From Effrenium voratum (Eukaryota > Sar > Dinophyceae > Suessiales > Symbiodiniaceae), in the NCBI GenBank assembly GCA_963377175.1, contig CAUJNA010000535.1:1060001-1124000 (forward strand): DNA of 64,000 nucleotides. The letters run 5' to 3'. Both the position numbers and the translations under genes were made by a program. The notes beneath the pieces are model-generated. The model was not told the DNA's origin and made no database searches. It saw only the letters and a list, made by a program, of their open reading frames with translations. Of the stretch, positions 1 through 12,548 are shown piece by piece; the stretch's first letter is position 1; each line of letters starts with the position of its first letter.

Positions 1-490
1 CACTCACTCACTCACTCACTCACTCACTCACTCACTCACAGCCTCGCTCGCTCGCTCAGTCACTCACGCACTGACTCACTCACTCTCTCACTCACTATCG
101 CATGCACGCGCGCACGCACGCACGCACTCACTCACTCACTCACTGACTCACTGACTCACTGACTCACTGACTCACTGACTCACTGACTCACTGACTCACT
201 GACTCACTCACTCACTCACTCACTCACTCACTCACTCACTCACTCACTCACTCACTCACTCACTCACTCACTCACTCACTCACTCACTCACTCACTCACT
301 CACTCACCCACCAACTCACTCAACTCAACTCAACTCAACTCAACTCCACTCCACTCCACTCCACTCCGCTCACTCACTCACACTCACTTACTCACACTCA
401 CTCACTCACACTCACTTACTCACACTCACTCACTCACTCACTCACGCACGCACGCACGCACTCACTCACTCACGCACGCACGCACTCACT
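1..490. repeat. (CACT)n tetranucleotide microsatellite
   Basis: Almost unbroken CACT/CTCA tetramers, with short CACG, CTGA and CAACT variant blocks near 100-125, 140-205 and 320-360. The variant blocks are themselves tandem, which suggests local slippage after point mutation. The array runs off the left edge of the window. Confidence 0.97.
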
Positions 491-1385
491 CTTGCGATTC
501 ACGCACAGGCGCGACGAATTCAGCGCTTCAAGACTCATTGAAAAGTCACGTTTTGTCGGAATTTCAATGGCACGTCCATGTGCTCCACCCAGCCTCCGCG
601 AACGCGAACACATGCTGCCCCCCAGACCCCTACTTCAAACGAAAAACCCTTGGGCTACGCATTCGGGAAAACACTTTGGTGGAAACCCACGCATCGGGGT
701 GGGGCTTCCCCTTCTTGAATGCCAGGCTTTTGATCTAGGGGTTGCAGGTACATAGACCAGCTGAAGGGAAGCGGGTATCATCCGTGGCGTTTGCTCGTTT
801 AGAGTGCGCATTGCAGTGAATTCTCGGCAGCTTGGCTTTGCCCAGCTTAGTGCCCTTGCAGCCTGAAGTTGGGATTGAGCGATCCAAATGGGCCTCAAAC
901 ACACGTCGGACGGGCCTCACCAGACGAGTGAGTCTCAATGGCCCAATGCGACAGGCTCTGCGCCATGCCTTCTGCGTTGGTTTCTCTGAGGCCCGATCCC
1001 CTGTGGGAATCCGGCACCCGGCGCCGGGCGCCCCACGAAAGTCGGCATCCATGGAATTCATCACGAGTGTGCAAATGTTGATGCCAACCTCGGCCACGCG
1101 GGTCAGCTCGCAACCATCCTACACATGGCACCGTGTCCAGGTGTTTGGTGGTTTTAATTGCAACGCCTTTGCCTTTTTTGGCGTTTGTGAGAAAGGAGAC
1201 AGGAGCCGTTTAGAGGGTCCGTAGAAAATTGGGTCTCATTGCATGTCAATCTATGGCCCATGCTCCTGTTGGTAACATGCAACGCATGAGGGCAACCCTG
1301 AAGGTCCGAGCGCGTGAGCGGCTGCATACAAGGCATTGAGTGGTTCGCGAGCCTGAATGTGGTTGGCGTACTGCTCAGACTGAGA
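491..1385. other. unique sequence, no gene recognised
   Basis: Non-repetitive stretch between two microsatellites. Short open frames exist on both strands, but none shows a motif, a compositional bias or a continuation that would support coding. Confidence 0.5.
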
Positions 1386-1419
1386 AGCGCAAGCAAGCAA
1401 GCAAGCAAGCAAGCAAGCG

Positions 1420-1483
<64 letters not shown>

Positions 1484-1872
1484 CGCAACCGAGCAACCAA
1501 GAAACCAAGCAGCCAAGCAACCAAGCAGCCAAGCAGCCAAGCACCCAACCCGCAAACCAAACAACCAACCACCAACCAGCCAACCACCCACCCACCCAAC
1601 CAACCAACCAACCAACCAACCAACCAACCAAGCAACCAAGCAACCAAGCAACCAAGCAACCCACCAACCAACCAACCAGCCAGCCAGCCAGCCAGCCAAC
1701 CAACCAACCTACAAGCAAGCAAGCAAGCAAGCAGGCAGGCAAGCAACCAAGCAAGCAAGCAACCAACCAACCAACCAAAAACCAACCAAAAACCAACCAG
1801 CCAGCCAGCCAGCCAACCAGCCGGCCAGCCAGCCAGCCAGCAAAACAACAAATCAAACAGCCAAGCAACAAA
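1386..1872. repeat. (GCAA)n / (CCAA)n / (CCAG)n compound microsatellite
   Basis: Tetranucleotide array that drifts from GCAA to mixed GCAA/CCAA, then CCAC and CCAG blocks and back. It produces open frames of about 180-216 codons on both strands, encoding Gln/Ala/Ser/Lys-rich or Trp/Leu/Gly-rich repeats. These are by-products of the four-base period and are not genes. Confidence 0.96.
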
Positions 1873-1934
1873 AATTACAGCAGCATAGACCCCAGATAGC
1901 ACACTACAGCCACGAACCATGGCGCAGCATCATA

Positions 1935-2480
1935 ATGGTTCCAGCAGCATCTTGCTCATGTTGACAACATCTTGATGATGTTGACAGCATCATGAGGATA
2001 CCACTTCTACTCAGCATAGTGCGCTAGATAGACGCGCAGACAACGTGCTAGTGAGCTCAGCGTTGAAAGGATGATGCTGATACAACAACGAACGATTCCA
2101 CGCTACATATCTAGCAGAAAAAAGGCAGAGACGAAGTCCTGATGAGTTCGACAGCATCATGATGATGCGGACAGCAGCATGATGATGCTCACAGCATCAT
2201 GGTGATGGTAAAGGCAGCAGATACCACAGCCACGCGACAGTGTAATGAAATTCAGCATCATCCTGATGTTGACAGCATTCTTCCGCCACCACACCCACGA
2301 ACCACAATGCAGCATCGCAGCAATTGCAGCAGCATACGTGGTTGACAACATCATGATGACACACCAGCCACGAACCGTTACACGCGACAGTTCGAGCAAG
2401 CAACAACGTCCGAATCGGTGCGGCCAGCATCACGATGCTGCGGCCAGCATCATGATGCTGCGACAACCACGATACCCCAA
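1935..2480. repeat. degenerate CATCATGATG / GTTGACAACATC interspersed repeat
   Basis: Short units such as CAGCATCATGATGATG and GTTGACAACATC recur at irregular spacing (for example near 1965, 2150-2200, 2340 and 2430-2460). The pattern is a decayed trinucleotide-based repeat with no coding signal. Confidence 0.75.
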
Positions 2481-3462
2481 ACAGCGCCCGCCCTAGCACC
2501 CTGCCATCCATATGCGCCCGCGCCGTCACCAACACCCCAAAACAGCAGCCCCCACAGCACCCCGACGCAGCACACGTGCCAGCACCGGACACGTCCCCAA
2601 GCACCCTGCCGTCACGTACTGTCACCAGCACCTCAACCGAACAGCACCCCAAAACCGCACCTGCGCCAGTACCCCAAAGTGCATGCCCCCCAGCTCCCAG
2701 CAGTCGATCTTGTAAAACAATTCCCCTTCTTCAGTAGAAGTTAGCACCCCTATGGTTCCCAGTTATCTGGGAAATAAGCGCCCACGGTCAGCAGCACCCC
2801 CAACAGCAACCCAAAACAGCACCTTGCGCCACCGCCCCAAAACTGCATGCCCCCTAGCACCCGCCGGCAATGTCCGAAAATTGCGCCCACAACGTCAGCA
2901 GCACCTCAAACAGCACCCGAAACAGTACAGTACCCCAAAACAGCTGCATCAGCACCCCAAACTGCATGCGGCCATCAATCTTGCAAGAATGCGCCTGCGC
3001 CATCACCAGCACCTCGAACAGCACCCCGAACTGCATGCCCCCTAGCACCCGGCCAGCAAGCTCGCGAAACAGCACCTCCACTAGCACCCCAAATTACATG
3101 CGCCCTAGCACCCGGCCGTCAATCTTGCAAAGCGGCACCTCCACCAGCACCCGAAACTACATGACCCTAGCACTTGGCCGTCAATCTCGCAAAATAGCAC
3201 CTCCACCAACACCCCAAACTGCATGCCCCCTAGCACCCGGCCGTCAATCTCGAAAACCAGCACCTCCACCAGTGCCGCAAACTGCATGCCCCTAGCACCC
3301 GGCCGTCAATCTCGCAAAGCGGCACCTCCACCAGCACTCCAAACTGCATGCCCCCTAGCACCCTGCCGTCAAGCTCGCAAAACAGCACCTCCACCAGCAC
3401 CCCAAACTGCCCAGCACCCGGCCGTCAATCTCGAAAATCACTTTCCCTTCTTCATTAGAAGT
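2481..3462. repeat. ~62-bp minisatellite, C-rich
   Basis: Tandem units anchored on GCATGCCCCCTAGCACC recur near 3030, 3095, 3155, 3220, 3283 and 3346, a spacing of about 60-64 bp. More degenerate units precede them back to about 2480. Each unit also contains CGGCCGTCAATCTCG and CAGCACCTCCACCAG. A related short segment (AAC/AATTCCCTTCTTC...AGAAGTTAG) ends the array at about 3460 and an earlier sub-array at about 2745. Open frames here are repeat artefacts. Confidence 0.92.
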
Positions 3463-6400
3463 TAGAACCCCTATAGCTTTCAGCTATCTGGGGAAAAAAC
3501 TTCAAGCAACGTCCAAAGAAATCCCTGGCCGGGCGAAAGCCAGCTCAAGGGCTGTCCAAGGGGCATACACCAAGCTGCAAATCGCCAGGTGCAAGTTGGT
3601 GCGCGCCATGCCCCGCAGCCGGCCGAGCCGCTCCTGCAGGAGCACGCCATCCAACCTGCCGTCGGTTTCTTGCCGTGGGCTCCAAGGTGTCTCGCTTTGC
3701 CTTGGAAACCTTCAAAGCGGTTTTCGGTTGGTCTCCACTCAAAACATCCCCTCAAAAGGGTTCCACAAATGATGACACATCCCACAAATGAAGTCGGGAC
3801 CCCTATTGAGTGCTAGTGTTAACAGTTCCCTCCGACAATGAGTCGTGATCGGGTCCAATCATAGGAAACACTCAAGGATTGGAGAACCATAGCCGAATAC
3901 AAGAAGGGCTTTCAACTTGCTCCCCACTTGCAACATTTAGGAAGTCAACCGGCAGGCCCATACGGGAAGCTGATTACCAGCATGTGCTTGGCGTGCCCTT
4001 GGATGGTTGTAACAAACTGGTAGCCCCGTTTGGGGGATGAAAACCGTTTCAAGGCGGAAAACTTTGTCACCGAAACTGGTCCTAATAGGGCCCCTGCCTG
4101 TTGGGCCCGAAGTTTGGCGCGTGCTGCTCCGGCCCCAAGGTCGACAGCTGAACACTGAGAACCACAACACTTGCTCAAGGCCAAACACAAAATACATGAA
4201 TTGAGCAATTGTTACCAACAACACCTGGAGGTGACACACGAGGCAGTCCAAGGGCATGAGATGGGCCCTCAGCCTCCATGCAACCACAAGCCTCTAGTTG
4301 AACCCGTCCAAGTCTTGAAACTCTTTAAGGATGGGAGCGCCATACTTGCATGGCGCCAGCTGGCAGGCCTGCAGTCCGAGGTGATGTTGCAGTACATGAC
4401 AGTGAGGGCATCCGTGTGCCTCAAGTCCGACGCTAAAGACTCCGAACAAGCCTAGGGAGGGGCCTCTTTGTGGGGGAGTGCGTTTTCAGCTCATTGCTCA
4501 TGGCCCGATCCTCGAGTCACAGCTACGGCCGCCGTGCGCAGCAGACCCTTCCAACACGAAAATGGCCCTCCAAACCAGGGTGAATCAAGCCGTAAACGTT
4601 TGGCTTCACGCCATGACTTTGCTCCATTAACTTAAAGAATCCTCAAGATATTGACCAGTCACAACCATGCCCCATCCAAAACCAGCTGGACAAAGTAACA
4701 ATGCCCTGAAGCAAACGGAACATTGTCTGTTTTGCGCGTTCCGGAGGGTAGTTCCTGGCGGACATGTCCAACTTCCCTGCAGGGAAGGAATGCCCTAAAT
4801 GCGATTGACAACCAAAGAGCCAAGCTTATAGGAAGAAGGCAACTCACGCAGCGTGTGTTTCTCTAATTGAGACCCTTCAACCGGCGGGCATCTTTGGCGA
4901 CCAATTGACAAACATGTGACCATGAAAGACATGGTTCATGACAAATGGGTTTGTGGGTCTTCTAAAAGCAACAAGCACAGCTAGCTAGAAGCCATTGGCA
5001 ACCTCATTCATCCCAGTCCCCTGCGCACCACTGCCGGCTGAATCAGGATACAACTGGTATGGTGATATCGGCTCGTCGTCATGCGCCATGGCTCTTGCTG
5101 AAATGTACGCGTGTGAAAGACGATGGAACAAGTCCAAGCACATGGTGTATCTATCTGGAATGGACGTTCGCTCAGTTCATGGTGGGCTTACGCTACTTTG
5201 GCGCAACAATTGCCAGGACTTGACTGAACAATCCTGGATCTATCCCCTTAATTTCAAGAATTGCCAACCCTGTGGCCTGCAATGATGAACTCAAGTACTC
5301 CTTGTTGTGCCAATTCTGGGTATGGCTGAATCAGAGGCAAGCAATGCAATTTGAGCCACGTGCGACGTATCACGGCGGACATCGCGAAATCACAAGAAAC
5401 GATCCAGCTGGCACTTCCCCAACGATTTCCAAGCTGCTTTATTCTCCTGCCAGCAGAGCTGGTGCTGCAAACAATCTCTCCAGGCCTTGGAAAGCTCTTG
5501 ATTTTAGAACTGGCCTGACACACAGGACCTTTGCAGCCAAAATTGCTAAGTTGCCTGTAGCGATTTCACTGTCCAAAAAGTGCCCTGAATATTGGCTGAT
5601 ACCTGATGTTTGCTTGGCGCCGCTCCATGGTGTTCCAACCCAACATGGCAATGGGCAATGCTGGGGCTACACAAGCTCGGCTAAAGTGGTTGCCGGAAAG
5701 TTGGCGCATCAAGCAGTTCCAAGATTTGACCAAGAGTCACACCCTGAATGCAAACCCGAGTTAAAGCTGTTACCCCCTCTTTATCTTTGGGTCGGCCAGA
5801 AGCAGGCCGGGGGGTAAGACGGTGGCACATGTATTGACGATGGCCAAAGGTCAAGGCCCGATCCCCACACCCACTGCTCCTTGCACCGTCTGCCTCTGTG
5901 CCTGTGGGCCTTGCAAAGGCATCCGGGACCCTGTGACAGTTGAGGCTAGACCAGCTCCATCCAAATCTGTCGATTTTGTACGACACAACAATGGAACTGC
6001 TAAACGAATTCCAGGACCACTCTGCGCCGATTCCATGTTTTATGCGGTTTCATGTTGAATGCCCATGGTTGAAGCCCTTATCCGGCCTCTACAAAGGAAA
6101 AGCCCGATTCCGACGCAAGAATCTACTTCTTTGTATCTAAACGGTTCAGTCTTACACCCTGGGACTACACACGGAAACTATACCGCTTTTGCGGGTCGTT
6201 TACAAGCGGCAAAGGGAATTTGGACTGTCTTGGATCCTTTCCCAAGGCTGCAATCCTAGGAAGTGCAACAACGCCCGTGCCGGTAGCATCAGCAAAGTTC
6301 AGATATGGTCAAGGCTGCAGGCATGGACTGGAGTGCGCCGTCAAGATAGGAACATGGGCCTTCCACACGATACCGATACCATGGTCAAGGGAAACTGGCG

Positions 6401-8120
6401 TTGCCAGCTCAAATCGTGCCCCATGAAATTATTGGGGCATCAGGATTCTCAGAGATTGCGGGCCATTTTGACCGCAGTGGCCCTTCTACGACATCATCGT
6501 ACTATCTGTGATCATTCACAAACGTTCACTACCCACAACTGAACCTGCAAACACTAGGCTAGAGCTCTCGTCGAATTTGGACGAAAACCGCAATGCATGG
6601 CACTACTTGAAGCTTCGTCCACCGCATGGTTTCAGAAAGTGTTCCGCCGCAAAAGCAAGGAAACTTCGCAGCCAACACGATCCATTCTTCGCCACGCAGA
6701 GAAGCAATCCCAAAAGGCAACTCTCTATACGGGTGACATGGCCAAAAGTGATCCGAACCTGCATCTGGAAAGGAAAGGAACATGTCAGTCGAGGCTTCCC
6801 CCTTCCTCAAACAAACACGTAAGAAGATAGGATCCTTTTTGTTGTTCATTGTCGTGATTGTTTCATGGAATGTAAGCAGTATACAAATCACAAACTGGAA
6901 ATATTGCTTTCGAGAAACATTTCTTCCGGCAAGTGACCTCGCTAGTATTTTTTGTACAGAGAACCCGATCAACACGTTCGCAGTGGACAAGGGACAACCA
7001 GCGATTTTCCCCCCTGGCCTGAGCTGAATCCGAGGTCTTAGAAGGATTCTCAGGAGATATCCGACAGGGGTCATTGGGTTTTCTCTTCAAATTCTGGTGG
7101 CTTCCTTTGAAACTGCCACTTTCGGCGGCTCCCAAAAAAGGAAATAAAGGAAGCCCTGACTGAAAACCTGTCTGCCCCAAGTCCCGCTGGGCCGTCGGCT
7201 GGGATGCCGCCTGCCCAAAGGCGAGCCGCATTTGAACATGTCAAAATCTAAATCGTACCCCCAGTGAACATCCCAATCCCTAAAATTGACCCACAGCCAT
7301 GTGACTCAACGGCCAATGCTCATCTCAACTGAGGGCCGTTGGTGAGCACCAAAGGACAAGACGCAGCTGGGGATCCGCGTTCCTTCCAACTGTCAATTTG
7401 ATCAACTGTGTTCTGGGTCACAGAGCTGCTTCTTTTTCTTTGGATTCGTACCATCGGAATACAAAGCAACCCTTCGAGGTGGGCGCAGTGGGCGGAGCCC
7501 TTTCCTTCAGTGTATGAATCCCGATCTTCAACACATAGCACACCCTGGGGGCCGCCAAAACAACGACAGACCAACAAAGCAAAGCCGATTGGGGCCTTTT
7601 GCCCAAGCCCTACAGCATGTTGTACAGCTTCCACTGCTGCACCCTGTTTGTTCTGTCACGCAACAATGAAGGAAGGTCTATTCCCAGCCTTCCGCCCGCC
7701 ATTTGCCGGTTGCATCCCCTCGCATCCAGGTTCCGCAATTGGGGGAAGACTATTTTAGGATGGGTCTCAAAAGCCAGGAAACTCGCCCTTTTAAAAGCTG
7801 TTCACTGTTCCCCCAAGAAACCGAAATCGTGAAGCGACGATATCCTCGGAACCACTGCCTTCGGAATGGCTTCTTCGGCGATGCCGGCCTGGGGTGTTTG
7901 TAGAAGAGCCGAACACAGGGCAGATAGTGGCAGCTGCATCCCTCCTTAAAATTATGGCAAGACTTTGGGCATGCCATTCCAGACAAACACAACACACGCA
8001 ACAAAACTGGGTTGCTCTTTCACCCCTTCAAGAAGTCGAACATTTTCCAAAAAAGTTAAAGGTTATTTTGGTCAACCAGAGGAACAGTCTCTCAGAGTGC
8101 GGTCTAGTCTGACCGCCAAG
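3463..8120. other. ~4.7 kb with no gene recognised
   Basis: Mixed-composition sequence. The longest open frames are 181 codons (+, 5272-5817) and 171 codons (-, 6559-7074). Neither shows a recognisable domain, low-complexity architecture or neighbouring exon that would support it. I see no tRNA, rRNA or transposon motif. Spliced exons with dinoflagellate-type junctions cannot be excluded by eye. Confidence 0.45.
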
Positions 8121-9140
8121 GTCTTCATAGCACACGCCCTGCCTTGCCCAGCGGGTTGGCCAAAGGAGCCTGATTGGCAGAGCCGGTGATTTCCCTGCCA
8201 ATGGTCTCCGCTACGACTGTAGTATGTCAAGAGGCAGAAACACATATGCATGCCATCCATGTCCGAGGTGAACACTACCCTCTTGCAACTCATCGCATAG
8301 TTGCGCATGTGCAATACTGACGAGCAAGATCCTACGCACACCAGGAACAAACAGGCTGGACCCTTGCAGCTTGACAAGTCACATAGGGATTCCTTGAGCA
8401 ATGCCAAATCTGTCAGAAGCTTCGCACATACGATGTAGACAACATCATTTCCGGAAATTACACAAGCTCGCCTTTGGCTTTGGAGCATCATCCTGTAGAA
8501 GTCCACCTGCCTGTCAAGTACGCGCACGTATCACCCGTGACGGCTTGTCAAAACTGCGCTAAATGGTGGCACCAGGGTCCTGAAAAAACGCATGTGGTTG
8601 ACTACTCCACATATGTCATCAACGCTCCTGGCATTGGTGGCATCCTGCCTAGCTTGCCGCTTGGGCGATGGAAAACTCAATACGCGTGCCGTGTGCCATC
8701 TAAAGTATGCATCACTCATGATTCAGCTCACCTTGCCTCTCACCCATGCGACACGCGAAGGCTATGACGCCCGAACGGCTCAAATCTTGCATGCAAGCAG
8801 CAGCCACTCTTGCGTGCTCTGATGCGCTCTGGCTCTGACACACTGCAAGGCCGCCTTTGGCTTTGGGGGATCATCCTCGAAGAGTCCGCCTGCCTGGCAG
8901 GGATACGTCACATGTGTCATAGATCTCATACATCCCGTGCATGTCACGATCCATAGTTGTAAGATACACTGAAGGCATACGACGAAACTCCCCGTTTACC
9001 CAGCCGCAGCCCAACAAATGTTCAGAGAGCGCCGACGCAGCATCAGATCACGTCAGCGAAACATCACAGAGCAACACAAACACAACCGACCACAATTATC
9101 AAGCAGCTTCAAACCAAACGATGCGCTATTTCACTGGGCC
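8121..9140. repeat. diverged edge copies of the satellite monomer
   Basis: Pieces of the monomer that fills 9490-14406 appear here in decayed form. CTTGCCCAGCGGGTTGGCC lies near 8148, CGCCTTTGGCTTTGGAGCATC near 8470 and CGCCTTTGGCTTTGGGGGATC near 8852; the last is followed by the palindrome-bearing GTCCGCCTGCCTGGCAGG. Order and spacing are disturbed, as expected at the decaying edge of a tandem array. Confidence 0.75.
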
Positions 9141-9142
9141 AG

Positions 9143-9462
9143 AACACACACACACACAAAAAAAAAACACACACACAGACACACACACACACACACGCAC
9201 GCACGCACGCACGCACCGGCACACGCACCCGCACACGCACACGCACACGCACACGCACACGCACGCGCACCCGCACACGCACACACGCACACGCACACGC
9301 ACACGCACGCGCACGCGCACGCGCACGCGCACCGCACGCGCACGCGCACGCGCACGCGCACGCGCACGTGCACGCGCACGCGCAAGCGCACGCGCACGCG
9401 CACGCGCACGCGCACGCGCACGCGCACTCGCACACGCACACGCACACGCACATGTGGCACCT
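9143..9462. repeat. (CA)n / (CACG)n / (GCGCAC)n microsatellite
   Basis: Dinucleotide CA followed by CACG and alternating CGCGCA blocks. The alternating purine-pyrimidine sequence is the kind that can adopt Z-DNA. Reading frames of 114-195 codons on both strands (His/Thr or Cys/Val/Arg repeats) come from the repeat. Confidence 0.96.
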
Positions 9463-11107
9463 GCAAGCAAAGCAACCTAGAGGTCAGTTTGCGGACCCAT
9501 GTCTCGACATATCATCACAGCACGCTCACTCGCCTTGCCCAGCGGGTTTGCCAAAGCAGCCTGGTCGACCGTTACCCGACACATGTCTTTATCCGTGGGA
9601 GATAGCAGGTCCAAATATCAATGCGGCATTGTTCAAACCACAGACAAGCTGCAATTTAGTCCGACATTGAATGTACTACATGTCGAGCTCAGACCACCTT
9701 GCATGTTCAGCAATCCCCGAATCTGTACAAATTGCCGAGCATCCGAGCTGATCCGGCAACTCGGCTTTGAGACACAGACTCAAAACTGCTACACGCACTG
9801 CCTTACAGGAGAAACGCCCGCCTTTGGCTTTGGGGCATCATCCTCGAAGAGTCCGCCTGCCTGGCAGGTACAGGTCATAAATATATATATATATATACAC
9901 ATATGTCGTAGATGTCATGCATGCCATCCATTTCCTGGTACATGTCATCATGCTTGACTGCATGCTACGTAGTTCCATGTTTCACTATCCGAACAGATCT
10001 GCACAACGTGAAGCAGCATCAAATCAGCAAAGCAAAACCATCCCAAAGCAACAATCACAATCGCTCCAGATTGTCAAGCAAACTTCAACTCAGCTCATGC
10101 ACCATAGTATACCTAAACAAAAACTGGGCGCCTGCAAGCGGCGCAAACTGAGAGTCAGTCCAAAGTCTACGAAATCCCCCATCGTCACCCATATCATCAC
10201 AGCACGCTCACTCGCCTTGCCCAGCGGGCTTGCCAAAGCAGCCTGGTCGACTGGCAACTGACCCCATGTCTTCATCCGCAACAAATGCTCGTAAGCAGCA
10301 GGTCCAGGGCGTGTGTCCAACATCACTGTGGCATCGTTCAGAACAAAATTCAAGTGCCATGTTATTCCGACTTTGAATGTGTTGCAAGTCTTCGGCAATT
10401 TCCGAATCTGTACAAATTGCCGAGCATCCGAGCTGATCCGGCAACTCGGCTTTGAGACACGCGCACCGCCTTACACGAGGAAAGCCCGCCTTTGGCTTTG
10501 GGGCATCATCCTCGAAGAGTCCGCCTGCCTGGCAGGTACAAATGTCATGCATGCCATGCATTTCCTGGTACATGTCATCATGCTTAACTGCATGCTATGT
10601 AGTTCCATGTTTAACTATCCGAACAGATCTGCACAACGTGAAGCAGCATCAAATCAGAAAAGCAAAACCATCCCAAAGCAACAAGCACAATCGCTCCAGA
10701 TTGTCAAGCAAACTTCAACACTGCCCATGCACTATATACCTAAACAAAAAACGTGGCACCTGCAAGCGACGCAAACTGAGAGTCAGTGTACAAAATCCCC
10801 CATCGTCACCCATATCATCACAGCACGCTCGCTCGCCTTGCCCAGCGGGCTTGCCAAAGCAGCCTGGTCGACTGGCAACTGACCCCATGTCTTCATCCGC
10901 AACAAATGCTCGTAAGCAGCAGGTCCAGGCCGTGTCTCCAACATCACTGTGGCATCGTTCAGAACCAAAATTCAAGTGCCATATTAGTCCGACATGGAAT
11001 CTATTGCAAGTAAAAAACTGCTACACGCACTGCCTTACAGGAGAAACGCCCGCCTTTGGCTTTGGGGCATCATCCCCGAAGAGTCCGCCTGCCTGGCAGA
11101 TACAGGT

Positions 11108-11212
11108 CATAAATATATATAAATATATATATATATATAATATATATATATATATATTATATGTATATCTACATACATATACATATATATATATATATAT
11201 ATACACATATGT
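11108..11212. repeat. expanded (AT)n tract inside a satellite monomer
   Basis: About 100 bp of TATA-type sequence, including ATTATATG and ACATACATAT interruptions, lies just after the conserved CCTGCCTGGCAG element. Most sister monomers carry only 20-35 bp here, and the monomer at about 10540 has none. Confidence 0.95.
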
Positions 11213-12443
11213 CGTAGATGTCATGCATGCCGTCCATTTCCTGGTGGATGTCATCATGCTTGACGGCATGCTACGTAGTTTCATGTTTACCTATCCGAAC
11301 AGATCTGCACAACGTGAAGCAGCATCAAATCAGCAAAGCAAAACCATCCCAAAGCAACAAGCACAAATGCTCGAGACTGTCAAGCAAACTTCAACTCAGC
11401 TCATGCACCATAATATACCTAAACAAAAACTGGGCGCCTGCAAGCGGCGCAAACTGAGAGTCAGTCACGCTCACTCGCCTTGCCCAGCGGGCTTGCCAAA
11501 GCAGCCTGGTCGACTGGCAACTGACCCCATGTCTTCATCCGCAACAAATGCTCGTAAGCAGCAGGTCCAGGCCGTGTGTCCAACATCACTGTGGCATCGT
11601 TCAGAACAAAATTCAAGTGCCATGTTATTCCGACTTTGAATGTGTTGCAAGTCCAGCTTCTTCAAAATCACTCACACCAGCATCTTCGGCAATCCCCGAA
11701 TCTGTACAAATTGCCGAGCATCCAAGCTGATCCGGCAACTCGGCTTTTTGACGCAGACTCAAAACTGCTACGCGCACCGCCTTACACGAGGAAAGCCCGC
11801 CTTTGGCTTTGGGGCATCATCCTCGAAGAGTCCGCCTGCCTGGCAGGTACAGGTCATAAATATATATATATATATATACACACACATATGTCGTAGATGT
11901 CATGCATGCCATCCATTTCCTGGTACATGTCATCATGCTTGACTGCATGCTACGTAGTTCCATGTTTCACTATCCGAACAGATCTGCACAACGTGAAGCA
12001 GCATCAAATCAGCAAAGCAAAACCATCCCAAAGCAACAAGCACAATCGCTCCAGATTGTCAAGCAAACTTCAACACTGCCCATGCACTATATACCTAAAC
12101 AAAAAACGTGGCACCTGCAAGCGACGCAAACTGCCCATCGTCACCCATATCATCACAGCACGCTCACTCGCCTTGCCCAGCGGGCTTGCCAAAGCAGCCT
12201 GGTCGACTGGCAACTGACCCCATGTCTTCATCCGCAACAAATGCTCGTAAGCAGCAGGTCCAGGCCGTGTCTCCAACATCACTGTGGCATCGTTCAGAAC
12301 CAAAATTCAAGTGCCATATTAGTCCGACATGGAATCTATTGCAAGTAAAAAACTGCTACACGCACTGCCTTACAGGAGAAACGCCCGCCTTTGGCTTTGG
12401 GGCATCATCCCCGAAGAGTCCGCCTGCCTGGCAGGTACAGGTC

Positions 12444-12548
12444 ATATATATATATAATATATATATATATATATTATATATATATATACATACATATACA
12501 TATATATATATACACATATATATATATACATATACATGTATATACATA
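12444..12548. repeat. second expanded (AT)n tract inside a satellite monomer
   Basis: About 100 bp of TATA-type sequence at the equivalent position of the next dimer. It has the same internal ATTATATATAT and ACATACATATAC interruptions as the tract at 11108. This supports duplication of the whole dimer rather than independent expansion. Confidence 0.95.

Noticed and set aside
1..490. Telomere or CRISPR array
   Set aside because: The CACT tetramer is not a telomeric repeat type and has no spacers; no CRISPR-like repeat-spacer pattern exists anywhere in the window.
1251..1964. Gln/Ala/Ser-Lys-rich and Trp/Leu-rich frames
   Set aside because: Products of the (GCAA/CCAA)n microsatellite.
2131..2165. 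Hammerhead-ribozyme-like GTC-CTGATGAG
   Set aside because: No GAAA core strand or pairing stems follow at a usable distance.
10452..11639. 395-codon plus-strand open frame and similar frames across the satellite
   Set aside because: Recurs because the monomer recurs, runs through (AT)n tracts, and has no domain.
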